NCBI RefSeq assembly: GCF_024296685.1
Contig: NZ_CP100763.1
Location: 930,001-994,000 of the forward strand
DNA: 64,000 bases
DNA from: Natrinema marinum
Lineage (GTDB): Archaea > Halobacteriota > Halobacteria > Halobacteriales > Natrialbaceae
Direction of reading: 5' to 3'
The position numbers and the translations under genes were made by a program. This document shows, one piece after another, positions 1-8,811 of this stretch (positions within the stretch are counted from its first letter, which is position 1; every line of letters begins with the position of its first letter). The notes beneath the pieces are model-generated. The model saw nothing but the letters and a program-made list of their open reading frames with translations. It ran no database searches and was not told the origin of the DNA.

Positions 1-69
1 GAACGCCTCCGGGTACCGCTCTAAGAGGAGGGTCCCGGTCTTCTTGACGTAGGCCGGTTTGATTGCCAT
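1..69 (-). CDS. rps17e: 30S ribosomal protein S17e, N-terminal part
   Basis: Only the first 23 codons lie in the window; the gene runs off its left edge. The reverse strand from 69 reads MAIKPAYVKKTGTLLLERYP, which I recognise as the conserved start of archaeal/eukaryal ribosomal protein S17e, a small-subunit protein absent from bacteria. The ATG at 69 begins exactly at the conserved MAIKP start. The DUF447 gene lies upstream on the same strand, ending 85 bp away, so the two may share a transcript. Only the N-terminus is visible, so the call rests on a short but distinctive match. Confidence 0.85.
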   Translation of the reverse strand, partial: MAIKPAYVKKTGTLLLERYPEAF

Positions 70-154
70 GTCGGTTCGTTCTCCGAGCGCGCCCTAAAGC
101 CATTCGTTCTGGGGCGGCGACGGGTCGGCCTCGGCGAGGATCGACGCGTCGCGC

Positions 155-760
155 TCACCACGTCGAGTGTTCGCGGACGCGCTCGAGCGCCTCACGTTCG
201 CGCGGCCCGCCGGCGCGCTCGACGACCGCGGCGCAGTGGGCCAACCGGTTGCGGAGTTCGGCCTCGTCGTAATCGGCCACCTCGAGCCGGGAGGCGGCGA
301 CGGTCGCTTCGACGACGGCTCCGAACCCGCGGTCGATCGTCGGGACCGTCTCGCGAACGACCGCCGACTCGACGGGACGGAGCACCCACTCCTCCCAGTC
401 GGTCTCGCCCTCGGTCCCCGCGTCGACTCGTTCGACGGCCACGCGCGCCCAGGCGGTCGCCGACTCGAGGACCGGGTCCTCGTCTTCGACGATCGAGAGC
501 GCCGCGTCGGCGAAGACCACCGGGTCGTCGACGAACTGGACGTAGCCTTCGCCCTGCCGGTGGAAGTTTCGGCGGGTGCGGGTGTTGCCCCACGTCCGCG
601 CGGTGACGGGGTCGCCGGCGTGTAGGCCGAGCGCGGCGGCGTTCCACAGCCCGTTCGGCCCCAGCGTGGTCACGACCGACTCGGTGACGCCGGACATCGA
701 GACGGGCCACTCGGCGGCCCCCTCACGCCGCGTGTCGTCCGCTGTTCGGTCGCCGGTCAC
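155..760 (-). CDS. DUF447 family protein
   Basis: A 201-aa protein of the DUF447 family, predicted flavin-binding split-barrel proteins found in archaea and in tetrahydromethanopterin-using methylotrophs; no reaction is established. The stretch GVTESVVTTLGPNGLWN near the N-terminus and the segment WGNTRTRRNFHRQGEGYVQF are typical of the family. I chose the GTG at 760 because it overlaps the stop of the upstream citG-like gene as GTGA; an ATG at 697 is the alternative and would lose about 21 residues. The coupling suggests the two products act in one pathway. Any longer reading upstream of 760 overlaps the citG-like gene and is not believed. Confidence 0.8.
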   Translation of the reverse strand: MTGDRTADDTRREGAAEWPVSMSGVTESVVTTLGPNGLWNAAALGLHAGDPVTARTWGNTRTRRNFHRQGEGYVQFVDDPVVFADAALSIVEDEDPVLESATAWARVAVERVDAGTEGETDWEEWVLRPVESAVVRETVPTIDRGFGAVVEATVAASRLEVADYDEAELRNRLAHCAAVVERAGGPREREALERVREHSTW

Positions 761-1608
761 GGCTCGATCGCCCCGTGCTCGAGAGCGATGAACAGCCCGG
801 CCGCGGTGATATCGGCCGTCGTTCCCGGGTTGAGTCCGCGGTCGACGAGGTCGTCCGCGAAGGCCTCGACGGCGTCCCGATCGGTCTCGAGGGCGTCGGC
901 GTCGACCAGTTCCGCTGCGCGTTCGGTCACCGCTCGAGCGGCGCCCTCGCCGTGGCGCGTCGCGACGAGTGTGTCGGGTCGCTCCGCGAGCAGGGTGAGA
1001 AAGACCGACGCGGTCCGATCCGGGATCGGGCCGTCGGCGTCCGCGAGCCGCTCGGCCGCCGCGAACGACCGTTCGAATCCTCGGACCCACTCGCGGGCGA
1101 CATCGTCGCCCGGGACTGATCGCTCCATGAGCTCGAGCAGCGTCAGTCCGCGCTCCTCGACGGCCGGCACCGCGTCCGAGCCGCGGCGCACGTCCAGCGC
1201 TTCCATCTCCGCGGGCGGGTCCCCCACCCCCACGTCGACGTGGTCGAACGCGCGATAGAACGCCGCCGCGTCGCCGACGGTCGTCTCGCGGACGACGGCC
1301 TCGGCGACGGGTTGGGAGAGCTCTTCACGAGTGGCTCGAACCAGCGGGACGAGCAACAACAGCGCCCCGAACTGCGTGTTGCCGCCCTGCTGCGTCGCCA
1401 TCCCCGCCACGGCTCGCTCGAAGGCGGGTCCGACCGCCGCGCCGTCGGCTGCCAGTTCGAGCCCCTCGCGGGCACCCACCGCACCGGCGAGGAAGTGTTC
1501 GAACCGCAGCTCCGACAGGTCGCGGTGGCGGTCGACGTTACCCGGTTTCGGGGTGCCGGCGACCTCGAGCAGCAGCGCCAGTTCCGCGTTCGCGTCCGGC
1601 GATCGCAT
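757..1608 (-). CDS. triphosphoribosyl-dephospho-CoA synthase (CitG/MdcB)-like protein
   Basis: A 283-aa helical protein of the CitG family. CitG makes the prosthetic-group precursor of citrate lyase, but archaea carry homologues without citrate lyase, and these are often beside DUF447. Family signatures are TPKPGNVDR (residues 19-27), a central GGNTQFGALLLLVPL segment and a C-terminal LNPGTTADITAAGLF. It starts at the ATG at 1608, about 150 bp from the divergent cupin gene, and its stop overlaps the DUF447 start. A role in making a cofactor by triphosphoribosyl or phosphoribosyl-type transfer is inference; the true substrate is unknown in this lineage. Confidence 0.8.
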   Translation of the reverse strand: MRSPDANAELALLLEVAGTPKPGNVDRHRDLSELRFEHFLAGAVGAREGLELAADGAAVGPAFERAVAGMATQQGGNTQFGALLLLVPLVRATREELSQPVAEAVVRETTVGDAAAFYRAFDHVDVGVGDPPAEMEALDVRRGSDAVPAVEERGLTLLELMERSVPGDDVAREWVRGFERSFAAAERLADADGPIPDRTASVFLTLLAERPDTLVATRHGEGAARAVTERAAELVDADALETDRDAVEAFADDLVDRGLNPGTTADITAAGLFIALEHGAIEP

Positions 1609-1725
1609 ACCTCCCGCTGCGTGCCGGGACGGCTTAGGGGTAGGGGTTGTCGACCGCTGCGATCGCCGATCCGGTCGGGCCGCCGATCGTCGGAGTCGGC
1701 AGCCGGCAGGGAGTTCGCCGTCCCG

Positions 1726-1740
1726 TCGATTTATGCCTCG
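1726..1740 (+). promoter_or_regulatory. TATA-like box of the cupin gene
   Basis: The AT-rich TTTATG run around 1729-1735 lies in otherwise GC-rich DNA and is centred about 28 bp before the ATG at 1760. That is the spacing of an archaeal TATA box to the transcription start of a leaderless mRNA. Position is the only evidence. Confidence 0.45.
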
Positions 1741-1759
1741 AACGGACGACGATGGGGGT

Positions 1760-2104
1760 ATGGGCTACGATACCGCAGCCAAGACCGACGTCGACTCCGT
1801 CGTCCCCGAGGAGTGGGGCGGCATGTGGTTTCTGAAGGAAGAACTCGAGACGGACGACATCGGCATCTCGGTGCTCGAACTCGAGCCGGACGGGATGGGC
1901 AAAGAACACGACGAGACGCATACCGGCCAGGAAGAAGTCTACTACGTGGTCGCCGGTGCGGTCGAGATCGAACTGTCCGACGCCGACGAGACGGTGAGAC
2001 TCGAGACGGACGAGGCGATCCGGCTCGATTCCGACGAGACGCGCCAGATCTTCAACCGCGGCGACGAGCGCGCGAAACTCGTGCTGGTCGGCGCACCATT
2101 GTGA
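1760..2104 (+). CDS. small cupin-domain protein
   Basis: A 114-aa single-domain cupin. The metal-site pattern of motif 1 is visible as HDETHTGQEEVYYVVAG (His, His, Glu) and motif 2 follows in the segment ending IFNRGD. The ATG at 1760 (MGYDTAAKTD) is chosen because a TATA-like TTTATG lies about 28 bp upstream, as expected for a leaderless haloarchaeal gene. It stands alone: divergent from the citG-like gene and convergent with the Dus-like gene, whose stop is 24 bp beyond. Cupins of this size can be isomerases, dioxygenases or small-molecule sensors, so the substrate cannot be stated. Confidence 0.8.
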   Translation: MGYDTAAKTDVDSVVPEEWGGMWFLKEELETDDIGISVLELEPDGMGKEHDETHTGQEEVYYVVAGAVEIELSDADETVRLETDEAIRLDSDETRQIFNRGDERAKLVLVGAPL

Positions 2105-2128
2105 GCGAGGTTCGGAATCGGTTCGCGG

Positions 2129-2890
2129 CTATCGCGTCGCCTCGAGCCCGAACTCCCGATCGACGGCCGCGCGGACTCGCTCGAGTACCGTGGGGTTGTC
2201 GCTGGGTCGGCCGACGCTGACCGCGTCGGCGCCGTACTCGACGTACTCGCGGACGGTCTCGGTGTCGCGAACGCCGTTGTTCGCGATCACGAACAGGTCG
2301 GTAGCGTCGGCCACGTCCGCGATCACGGGTTCCGAGTCCATCGCGTCGACGTGGACGAAGGCCGCGCCGGCGGCCTCGAGGTCCCGTGCCAGCACGGGTA
2401 AGTCGACGCCGGGGACTTCGGCGCGGACCTTCGCGCCGACGGTGACGCCGGTCTCGGCGGCTCGTTCGACGTAGGTCGCGAGTCGCTCACGGTCCCGAAG
2501 CAGCGTTTCGCCACAGCCGACGGCGCAGAGTTCGTCCTGCCGGCAGTGGGCGTTGATCTCGAGGAGGGTGTCGCGATCCCGGCAGACGCGGGCGGCCTCG
2601 GCGACCGGTTCGACGGTGGCGCTTCGGACGTTGAACGCCGGTTGGATGGGCACGTCCCCGAGCGCGGCGAGTTCGCGGTCGATGAAGGTGATCGGTTCGT
2701 CGGGGAGGAACTCGGATCGGTCGCGGGCGACGAGTTCTCGCGCCGCCGCTCTCGAGTCGGCGTCGAGGGCGATGCCGCCGAGGAACGCGGCGCCGGCGTA
2801 GGCTGCGCCGGCTCGCGCCCAGTCGGCGTCGGCCTCGCCGCTGAGGCTGGCGAGAGCGAGCGGCGGCGTGAACGGGGCGTTTGCGGCCAT
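2129..2890 (-). CDS. Dus-like TIM-barrel flavoprotein (MJ0144-type)
   Basis: A 253-aa protein with the fold of dihydrouridine synthase/dihydroorotate dehydrogenase flavoproteins. Visible signs are the INAHCRQDELCAVGCGETLL segment, where the Cys-containing Dus motif sits, and the C-terminal phosphate-binding strands VIANNGVRD and GADAVSVGRPS. It is shorter than true tRNA-dihydrouridine synthases, which carry an extra tRNA-binding domain, so it may act on a small molecule. Its ATG at 2890 follows the cofD stop by a single base, so the two are surely one operon. A link to deazaflavin or a related cofactor is inferred from that coupling. Confidence 0.7.
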   Translation of the reverse strand: MAANAPFTPPLALASLSGEADADWARAGAAYAGAAFLGGIALDADSRAAARELVARDRSEFLPDEPITFIDRELAALGDVPIQPAFNVRSATVEPVAEAARVCRDRDTLLEINAHCRQDELCAVGCGETLLRDRERLATYVERAAETGVTVGAKVRAEVPGVDLPVLARDLEAAGAAFVHVDAMDSEPVIADVADATDLFVIANNGVRDTETVREYVEYGADAVSVGRPSDNPTVLERVRAAVDREFGLEATR

Positions 2891-2891
2891 C

Positions 2892-3884
2892 TCAGGTCAG
2901 CCGATCGATCGCGGCGTCGATTCCACGGATGATGCGGGCTGCGTCCTCGCGGGAGTCGATTTTGATGTCCGTCCGGACCGTCGGCCGGTCGAAGTCGGCG
3001 TCGTCGTCCTCGTCGATCACGAAGGCGTCGGCGAACGGGTAGGCGGTCGCCAGCCCGTCGGTGCTGGGTTCGGCGTTGACGGCCTCCATGAGGTTGCCTG
3101 CGGGGCCGGAGAAGGCGTCGTCGCCGAGGAACGGGGAAACGGCGATCACCGTCGTCTGGGCGAGGGCGTCCGCGACGCCGGGGAGCGCCAACATCGGGCC
3201 GATGCTGGTGACCGGGTTCGAGGGGCCGATGATGACCGTGTCGTCGAGCGCCTCGAGGACGCCCGGCGCCGGTTCGGCCTTCGAGGAGCCGCGGAACTCG
3301 ACGGTGTCGACGGTCGGTTCGCCACGGTGGGCGACCCAGTACTCCTGAAAGTGCATGAGCCCCTGATCCGTGTGCACGAGGCTGGCGACGGGGTCGTCGC
3401 TCATCGGCAGGAGGTCGATCGTCAACCCGAACGCGCTGGCCAGCCGCTGGGTCGCCTCGCTCAGCGTGTGGCCCTCGTCGATGAGACTCGTCCGCGTAAT
3501 GTGGACGGCCCGGTCGCGGTCGCCGATCGTCATGAACTCCGCGATACCGGAAAAGCGCCGCCAGTTCGCGAGTCGGCGCCCCTCGGTCTGGCGTTCCTCG
3601 GGCAGATACTGCGGGCCTTCGGGGAGTCCCGCAGCCGATGCGATGTCGCCCAGCGCCGAGTTGGTTCGGTGCGTATCACCCTGAATGCCCCACCACGTCT
3701 CGCGGTCGAGGATTCCACCACCCTGAAATAGCAGTGTATCGACGTCCGGCGAGACGAAGAGTCCGCCGAGCTCGATGTCGTCGCCCGTGTTGGCGACGAC
3801 CGTGGTCTCCTCCGGCGAGAACGCGGCTGCTGCCCCGTCTAACAGCTTCGGCGTCCCGGTGCCCCCGGAGAGGAAGGTTACCAT
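2892..3884 (-). CDS. cofD: 2-phospho-L-lactate transferase (CofD)
   Basis: CofD transfers the phospholactyl (or equivalent) group from an activated nucleotide donor to the deazaflavin FO, giving F420-0 in coenzyme F420 synthesis. The N-terminal nucleotide-binding loop reads [12 protein letters not shown], and downstream VVANTGDD and [11 protein letters not shown] are family motifs; the 330-aa length is normal. I chose the ATG at 3884; a GTG two codons upstream at 3890 is possible. A TATA-like TTAAT at about 3909-3914 is 28 bp from 3884 and favours the ATG. It heads a two-gene operon with the Dus-like protein. Confidence 0.93.
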   Translation of the reverse strand: MVTFLSGGTGTPKLLDGAAAAFSPEETTVVANTGDDIELGGLFVSPDVDTLLFQGGGILDRETWWGIQGDTHRTNSALGDIASAAGLPEGPQYLPEERQTEGRRLANWRRFSGIAEFMTIGDRDRAVHITRTSLIDEGHTLSEATQRLASAFGLTIDLLPMSDDPVASLVHTDQGLMHFQEYWVAHRGEPTVDTVEFRGSSKAEPAPGVLEALDDTVIIGPSNPVTSIGPMLALPGVADALAQTTVIAVSPFLGDDAFSGPAGNLMEAVNAEPSTDGLATAYPFADAFVIDEDDDADFDRPTVRTDIKIDSREDAARIIRGIDAAIDRLT

Positions 3885-4028
3885 ACCCACAACTCTCGAG
3901 CGAGGCTACTTAATCGCTTTCGGCCGCTCGAGGCCCGGACCGCGAGCCACGGATCGGTGCGATTCGGCGTCGCGCTCCGACAGCCGGGTTGGTCGATCAG
4001 TCCGTGGATATCGGCGAGCGCCGTGCTA

Positions 4029-5459
4029 TCATTTCGTGTCGGTTCGCGGCGCGACGTTCTGGTTCATCCGGAACAGGTTCTCCGGATCGTACTCCGTCTT
4101 GACCTCGACCAGCCGCTCGTAGTTGTCCCCGTAGAGCAGTTTCGTGGGGTCTTCGTTCAGCCCCGGGAAGTTGCCGTAGCGACCCGAGGCGACCGACAGC
4201 GCCTGCACGTCGGCGAACACCTCGCGCGCCCAGTTCACGTTCGCGTCGTCATCGTCGGCGTCCTCCCAGTTCGCTTCGACGGTGAGCATGTACGGCTTAT
4301 CACGATGCCAGAACGCGGTCGCGTCCCGCGGCACATCCGCGACCGCGTCGCCGAGGTGCCAGCAGTCGATCGTCGAGAGCGCCGACGGGGCCGACTCGTT
4401 GTACCGGATCATGAGATCGAAGACCTCGTCGGTGACCTCCTCGAGGAAGACCGATTTCCAGTAGTAGCGCAGCCCGTCCGGATAGTCCTCGTCGAGCATC
4501 GACTGGAGGTCGACGTAGGCCATCGGCCCGCTCATGTCGACGATGGGTGTCGCGCTCTTCCGGAGCGAGTCGTAGACCTCGCCGTCGGCCGAATCGCCGC
4601 GGGCGGAGCCGAGGAACGCGATGGCCGGTTCACCCCACGTCTCTTCGGGGAACTCCTCGAGTTCGGGGACGTGAGCCGTAAAGGCGAGGACGCCTGCGTT
4701 TCGCGGTGCGGTCTCGGTCCACTCGCGGAAGGCCGCCATCGTCGCGTCCGCGTCGTCGGCGTGGAACCAGGCGAAGAAGGCGTAGACCTCCGGGCCGACT
4801 TCGTGAAGGTCGTACTCGAAGGTCGTGACGACGCCGAAGTTGCCGCCGCCGCCCCGGACTGCCCAGAAGAGATCCTCGTTTCGGTTTTCGCTCGCGGTGC
4901 GCACGTGGCCGTCCGCGGTGACGATGTCGACGCTGACCAGGTTATCCAGCGCCAGTCCGTACTCGCGGCTCAGGTGTCCGTAGCCGCCGTTGAGGGTTAG
5001 CCCCGCGATGCCCGTCTGCGACACCGCACCGAGCGCCGTGGCGAGGCCGAACAGTTGCGTCTCGCGGTCGACGTCACCCAGCGTCGCGCCGCCTTCGGCG
5101 TGGACGGTCCGTCGCTCGCGGTCGACCCGGACCCCGTTCATCGCCGAGAGGTCGACGACGACGCCGCCGTTGCAGACGGCCGTCCCGGCCACATTGTGCC
5201 CGCCGCCCCGGACCGCGAGCGGTAGGTCGTGCTCGCGGGCAAAATCCACGGCCGAAACGACGTCGGAGACGCCGGCACAGCGCGCGACGAGCGCCGGGTA
5301 CTTGTCGATCATCCCGTTCCAGATCGCTCGAGCGTCGTCGTATCCCTCGTCGGTGGGTGTCACCACGTCGCCCCGGAATCCCCTGACGAACGACCGAACG
5401 GCTTCGGCCGGAAGCCCCTGAAACGCCGCTTCGCCCTCTTGCTCGTGTGTTGCTCCCAT
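4029..5459 (-). CDS. FAD-linked oxidase, berberine-bridge type (paralogue 1)
   Basis: A 476-aa flavoprotein with an N-terminal FAD-binding PCMH domain (about residues 50-220) and a C-terminal BBE segment ending YDPENLFRMNQN. His88 in RGGGHNVAG is the expected covalent FAD attachment site; the second, Cys attachment site of bicovalent members is not evident (AVSQTGIAG here). Members oxidise sugars, alcohols or alkaloid-like substrates with oxygen or other acceptors; the substrate here is unknown. An AT-rich AAATAAAA box lies 28 bp upstream of the ATG at 5459. It is divergent from a clear paralogue at 5712. Confidence 0.88.
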   Translation of the reverse strand: MGATHEQEGEAAFQGLPAEAVRSFVRGFRGDVVTPTDEGYDDARAIWNGMIDKYPALVARCAGVSDVVSAVDFAREHDLPLAVRGGGHNVAGTAVCNGGVVVDLSAMNGVRVDRERRTVHAEGGATLGDVDRETQLFGLATALGAVSQTGIAGLTLNGGYGHLSREYGLALDNLVSVDIVTADGHVRTASENRNEDLFWAVRGGGGNFGVVTTFEYDLHEVGPEVYAFFAWFHADDADATMAAFREWTETAPRNAGVLAFTAHVPELEEFPEETWGEPAIAFLGSARGDSADGEVYDSLRKSATPIVDMSGPMAYVDLQSMLDEDYPDGLRYYWKSVFLEEVTDEVFDLMIRYNESAPSALSTIDCWHLGDAVADVPRDATAFWHRDKPYMLTVEANWEDADDDDANVNWAREVFADVQALSVASGRYGNFPGLNEDPTKLLYGDNYERLVEVKTEYDPENLFRMNQNVAPRTDTK

Positions 5460-5711
5460 GGGGCTCAGTAAGCGGCCGGCGGAAATAAAACAGTTGTATA
5501 TCTAACACGATGATCAATCGGGTAGATATGTCCAATTCGGCGTCAGTCGGATCGCGAGGCGGACGGCCGAGCGGCAGCCGTACCTCGCCCGTACGCTCGC
5601 ACCAGGCGCTGACGAGCCAGTTCTCGAGTCTCTCTCGGCTAGCGGATATATTATAGTTATTAATCATGTGGAACTATATGCTCGCGCGAGGCGTACGACC
5701 ACTGGGGGAGA

Positions 5712-7115
5712 ATGGCAGTTACTACCACACCCGTAGACGACGGTGCACTGGACGGATTCGGCGAGCGGCTTCACGGAGAGTTGCTTCGGCCGGAGGATCC
5801 GAACTACGACGAGGCTCGAGCGATCTGGAACGGGATGATCGACAAGTATCCGGCGATGATCGTCCGCTCGAGGGGCGTTTCGGACGTGATCGCGGCGGTA
5901 AACTTCGCCCGCGAGCACGACCTGCTCTTGGCGGTCCGGGGCGGCGGGCACAACATCGCCGGGAACGCGGTCTGTGACGACGGACTGATGCTCGACCTCT
6001 CGGCGATGCGGTCGGTCCGCGTCGATCCGGAAGCGCGGACGGCTCGCGTCGAGCCGGGGGCGACGCTCGCCGATGTCGACCACGAGACGCAGGCGTTCGG
6101 ACTGGCCACGCCGCTGGGAATCAACTCGACGACGGGCATCGCGGGGCTCACGCTGGGCGGCGGCTTCGGCTGGCTCACGCGCAAGTACGGCATGACCGTC
6201 GATAACCTGCGCTCCGTCGACATCGTCACCGCGGACGGCGTCCTGCGCCGCGCGAGCGAGACGGAGAACCCGGACCTCTTCTGGGCGGTCCGGGGCGGCG
6301 GCGGCAACTTCGGCGTCGTCACCGACTTCGAATTCGATCTCCACGAGGTCGGACCGGAAGTGCTCGCTGGGCCGATGGTCTATCTCGGTGAAGACGCACC
6401 CGATGTCCTCCGGCACGTCCGGGACTTCAACGAGGACGCGCCGGACGAGTCGACGGTCTGGGTGGTCCTCCGGAAGGCACCGCCGCTCCCGTTCCTCCCG
6501 GAGGACGTCCACGGCGTCGGTGTCGTCATTGTCGTCGCGTTCTATACGGGCGACATCTCGGAGGGCGAGGAAGTGCTGGCCTCGCTTCGAGAGTTCGGCG
6601 ACCCGATCGCCGACGGCATCGGTCCGCATACCTACGCCGAATTCCAGCAGTCGTTCGACCCGCTGCTCACCGAGGGCGCGCGCAACTACTGGAAATCGCA
6701 CAACTTCAGCGAACTCTCCGACGGCGCCATCGACACGGCGATCGAATACGCCGAAACGCTCCCGACGCCGCTGTCCGAGATCTTCTTCGGGCAGCTCGGC
6801 GGCGTGATGGCGCGAGTTCCGGCGGACGCGACGGCGTTCCCACACCGCGACGCGGCGTACGGGATGAACGTCCACACGCGCTGGGAAGACCCGGCGGACG
6901 ACGACCGGTGTATCGCCTGGGCGAGGACGTTTCACGACGCCATGGCGCCACATGCGACCGGTGGCGTCTACGTGAACTTCGTCAGCGAGCGCGAGGGCGA
7001 GGAAAACATCGCCTACGGCAACAGCTACGAGCGGCTGGCCGAGCTCAAGGCGAAATACGACCCGGAGAACCTGTTCCGGATGAACCAGAACGTCGAGCCG
7101 GCACCGGCTCGCTGA
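5712..7115 (+). CDS. FAD-linked oxidase, berberine-bridge type (paralogue 2)
   Basis: A 467-aa paralogue of the protein encoded divergently at 4029-5459. Domain order is the same: PCMH FAD-binding domain with His80 in RGGGHNIAG, then the substrate domain and the BBE tail ending YDPENLFRMNQNVEP. The two share long identical stretches such as RAIWNGMIDKYPA, but the middle (residues about 220-400) differs a good deal, so they probably accept different substrates. The ATG at 5712 is preceded by a TATA-like ACTATATG about 36 bp upstream. The AT-rich space 5460-5711 holds both promoters and no other gene that I can see. Confidence 0.88.
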   Translation: MAVTTTPVDDGALDGFGERLHGELLRPEDPNYDEARAIWNGMIDKYPAMIVRSRGVSDVIAAVNFAREHDLLLAVRGGGHNIAGNAVCDDGLMLDLSAMRSVRVDPEARTARVEPGATLADVDHETQAFGLATPLGINSTTGIAGLTLGGGFGWLTRKYGMTVDNLRSVDIVTADGVLRRASETENPDLFWAVRGGGGNFGVVTDFEFDLHEVGPEVLAGPMVYLGEDAPDVLRHVRDFNEDAPDESTVWVVLRKAPPLPFLPEDVHGVGVVIVVAFYTGDISEGEEVLASLREFGDPIADGIGPHTYAEFQQSFDPLLTEGARNYWKSHNFSELSDGAIDTAIEYAETLPTPLSEIFFGQLGGVMARVPADATAFPHRDAAYGMNVHTRWEDPADDDRCIAWARTFHDAMAPHATGGVYVNFVSEREGEENIAYGNSYERLAELKAKYDPENLFRMNQNVEPAPAR

Positions 7116-7157
7116 TCTCCTTTTTCGTTCGCCAATCAGACGAACGCCGTCGAACCG

Positions 7158-8711
7158 CTAGTCCCCGATCCAGTCCGCGAAGCTTCCCTCGAGCAAGGTT
7201 TCCGACTGTCGAGCCACGTACTCCTGTTGCATCCGCTCGATCGCGTCGGCGAGGTCCGCGCCGTCTTCGAGCGCCGCCTCGACTTGCTCGCGTTTCCAGC
7301 TCGCCGGCGTCACCGCCTGCCGGACGCGTCGTCGGAGTGGGTAGAGGTACTTCGCGGCGTCTTCCTCGCTCAGCCCGCGGTTCGTCAGCCCGTCCTCGGC
7401 GTGCGCCAAGAGATCTTCGTAGAGCGTCAGGCTATCGGTCGTCTCCTTGCCGTCGTTGGTGATCCAGGTCAGGTCCGCCCCGAGGCCGTCGACCATCGCG
7501 GCGTAGAAGTTCTCGCGGGCGATCTGCCAGTCGAGTTCGACGACGGGGTGCTCGAGGCGGGTGAGACTCTCCATCAGGCCGGCGAAGGCGGCGAGGAAGG
7601 AGATCGAGTCGCGGACGGTCGGCTGGGCGGGGATCGGTCGAAATTCGATGCGGGCGTTGGCGGCCGAGCGCGTCGGGCCGCCGAAGACCGGGCGGACCCA
7701 CCGCCAGTAGGTGCCGTGTTTGCGGCTGAAGTGGGGAAACTGGTCGTCGAAGCGGTCGCCGGAGCCGACCGGCATCGGGACGATCGTATCGTCGTCGGCG
7801 ATCCGGTCGATGGCCTCCTCGACGGTCTCCAAATCGTGCGGGAAGCGGACCTTTCCCTCGCCGGTCGTGGGGTCGTTGAGGACGGTCTCGAAGACGCTGA
7901 TCCGGTGTTCCATCCATCCGTCCCGGAGAATCTCGTCGGCCGTCGCGCTCTCGTCGTACAGGTCCGGGGGGAAAAACGGGGAGTTGACGCCGAGCGCGAG
8001 CAGCGGGCCGGCGACTCGCAGGGCGTAGTTGAAGTACTCCGGGAGGTCCGGCGCGTGGGCGACCTGGTAGTGGGGCTGGATCGACGTGATGAGGCTCTCG
8101 GGCATGACCGTGTCTGCCTGCAGCGAGACGTGCGGTGCCTCGATGCGCATTCCCGCGGAGTCGGCCTGGTCGGTGTTGGCCATCGCGTGGTAGCGCGCGG
8201 AGTCGCTCATGTTCGTCGCGATGCGGAACGTGCGCTCGGTCCCGTCCGGCGCGACTGCCGTCCGTTCCACGCTGTCGGTGAGGTACGTGCCGGCCGCCTC
8301 GCCTTCCGGCGGGAGCGTCCACAGCGCGTCGCTGACCAGCCGCATCCGTTCGGATTGGGTCACGTCCAGCGCCGTTCGCAAGCGCGCTTTCACCTCCGAC
8401 TCCTGAGCGGCCAGCCCGGGGGCGTTCAGCGGCTGCGGGCTGGTTACCATCTCCGCGTTGTGCAGGCCGAGTTCCTTCTCGAAGCCGATCAACTCGAGCA
8501 GCCGGCGCGGAACCCGCCGCAGCGTGCAGTCGTCGGCCTTGACCGCGTAAAACTCGTACTCGAGGCCGACGATCGCCTGCGGATTGTCGAAGACCCCCTC
8601 CTCGACGGCGTCTTTGATCACCTCGGCGTCCGCCTCGGCCTGCTCGCGAAAGTCGGCGGCGTCGACCGCCAGCACGTCCGCGACCCGCGCGGCGAGTTCC
8701 TCCTCTGGCAT
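7158..8711 (-). CDS. glutamate-cysteine ligase-family protein (GCS2-like)
   Basis: A 517-aa protein with the sheet-and-loop pattern of carboxylate-amine ligases related to glutamate-cysteine ligase: IVGLEYEFY near residue 48 holds the metal-binding Glu cluster, and NARIEFRPIPAQPT is a later conserved strand. Haloarchaea use gamma-glutamylcysteine as their main thiol, but their characterised GshA is shorter, so this longer protein may act on other partners. A TTTAAA box lies about 28 bp upstream of the ATG at 8711, next to the divergent ligA promoter. The family call is sound; the substrate is open. Confidence 0.7.
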   Translation of the reverse strand: MPEEELAARVADVLAVDAADFREQAEADAEVIKDAVEEGVFDNPQAIVGLEYEFYAVKADDCTLRRVPRRLLELIGFEKELGLHNAEMVTSPQPLNAPGLAAQESEVKARLRTALDVTQSERMRLVSDALWTLPPEGEAAGTYLTDSVERTAVAPDGTERTFRIATNMSDSARYHAMANTDQADSAGMRIEAPHVSLQADTVMPESLITSIQPHYQVAHAPDLPEYFNYALRVAGPLLALGVNSPFFPPDLYDESATADEILRDGWMEHRISVFETVLNDPTTGEGKVRFPHDLETVEEAIDRIADDDTIVPMPVGSGDRFDDQFPHFSRKHGTYWRWVRPVFGGPTRSAANARIEFRPIPAQPTVRDSISFLAAFAGLMESLTRLEHPVVELDWQIARENFYAAMVDGLGADLTWITNDGKETTDSLTLYEDLLAHAEDGLTNRGLSEEDAAKYLYPLRRRVRQAVTPASWKREQVEAALEDGADLADAIERMQQEYVARQSETLLEGSFADWIGD

Positions 8712-8811
8712 ATCTCCGAGTGGGGACGCGAGGGTCTTTAAACGCGTCCCTCTCCCGCTGCCCGAGCGCGTCTCAGAATCGTTTTACTCCACGCGGCGGT
8801 AGAGTCGGCCG

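Noticed and set aside
5664..6953. 429-aa open frame on the minus strand opposite the second FAD oxidase
   Set aside because: It is the mirror of a well supported gene with covalent-FAD and BBE motifs; its Arg/Val-rich text is typical of antisense frames in high-GC DNA.
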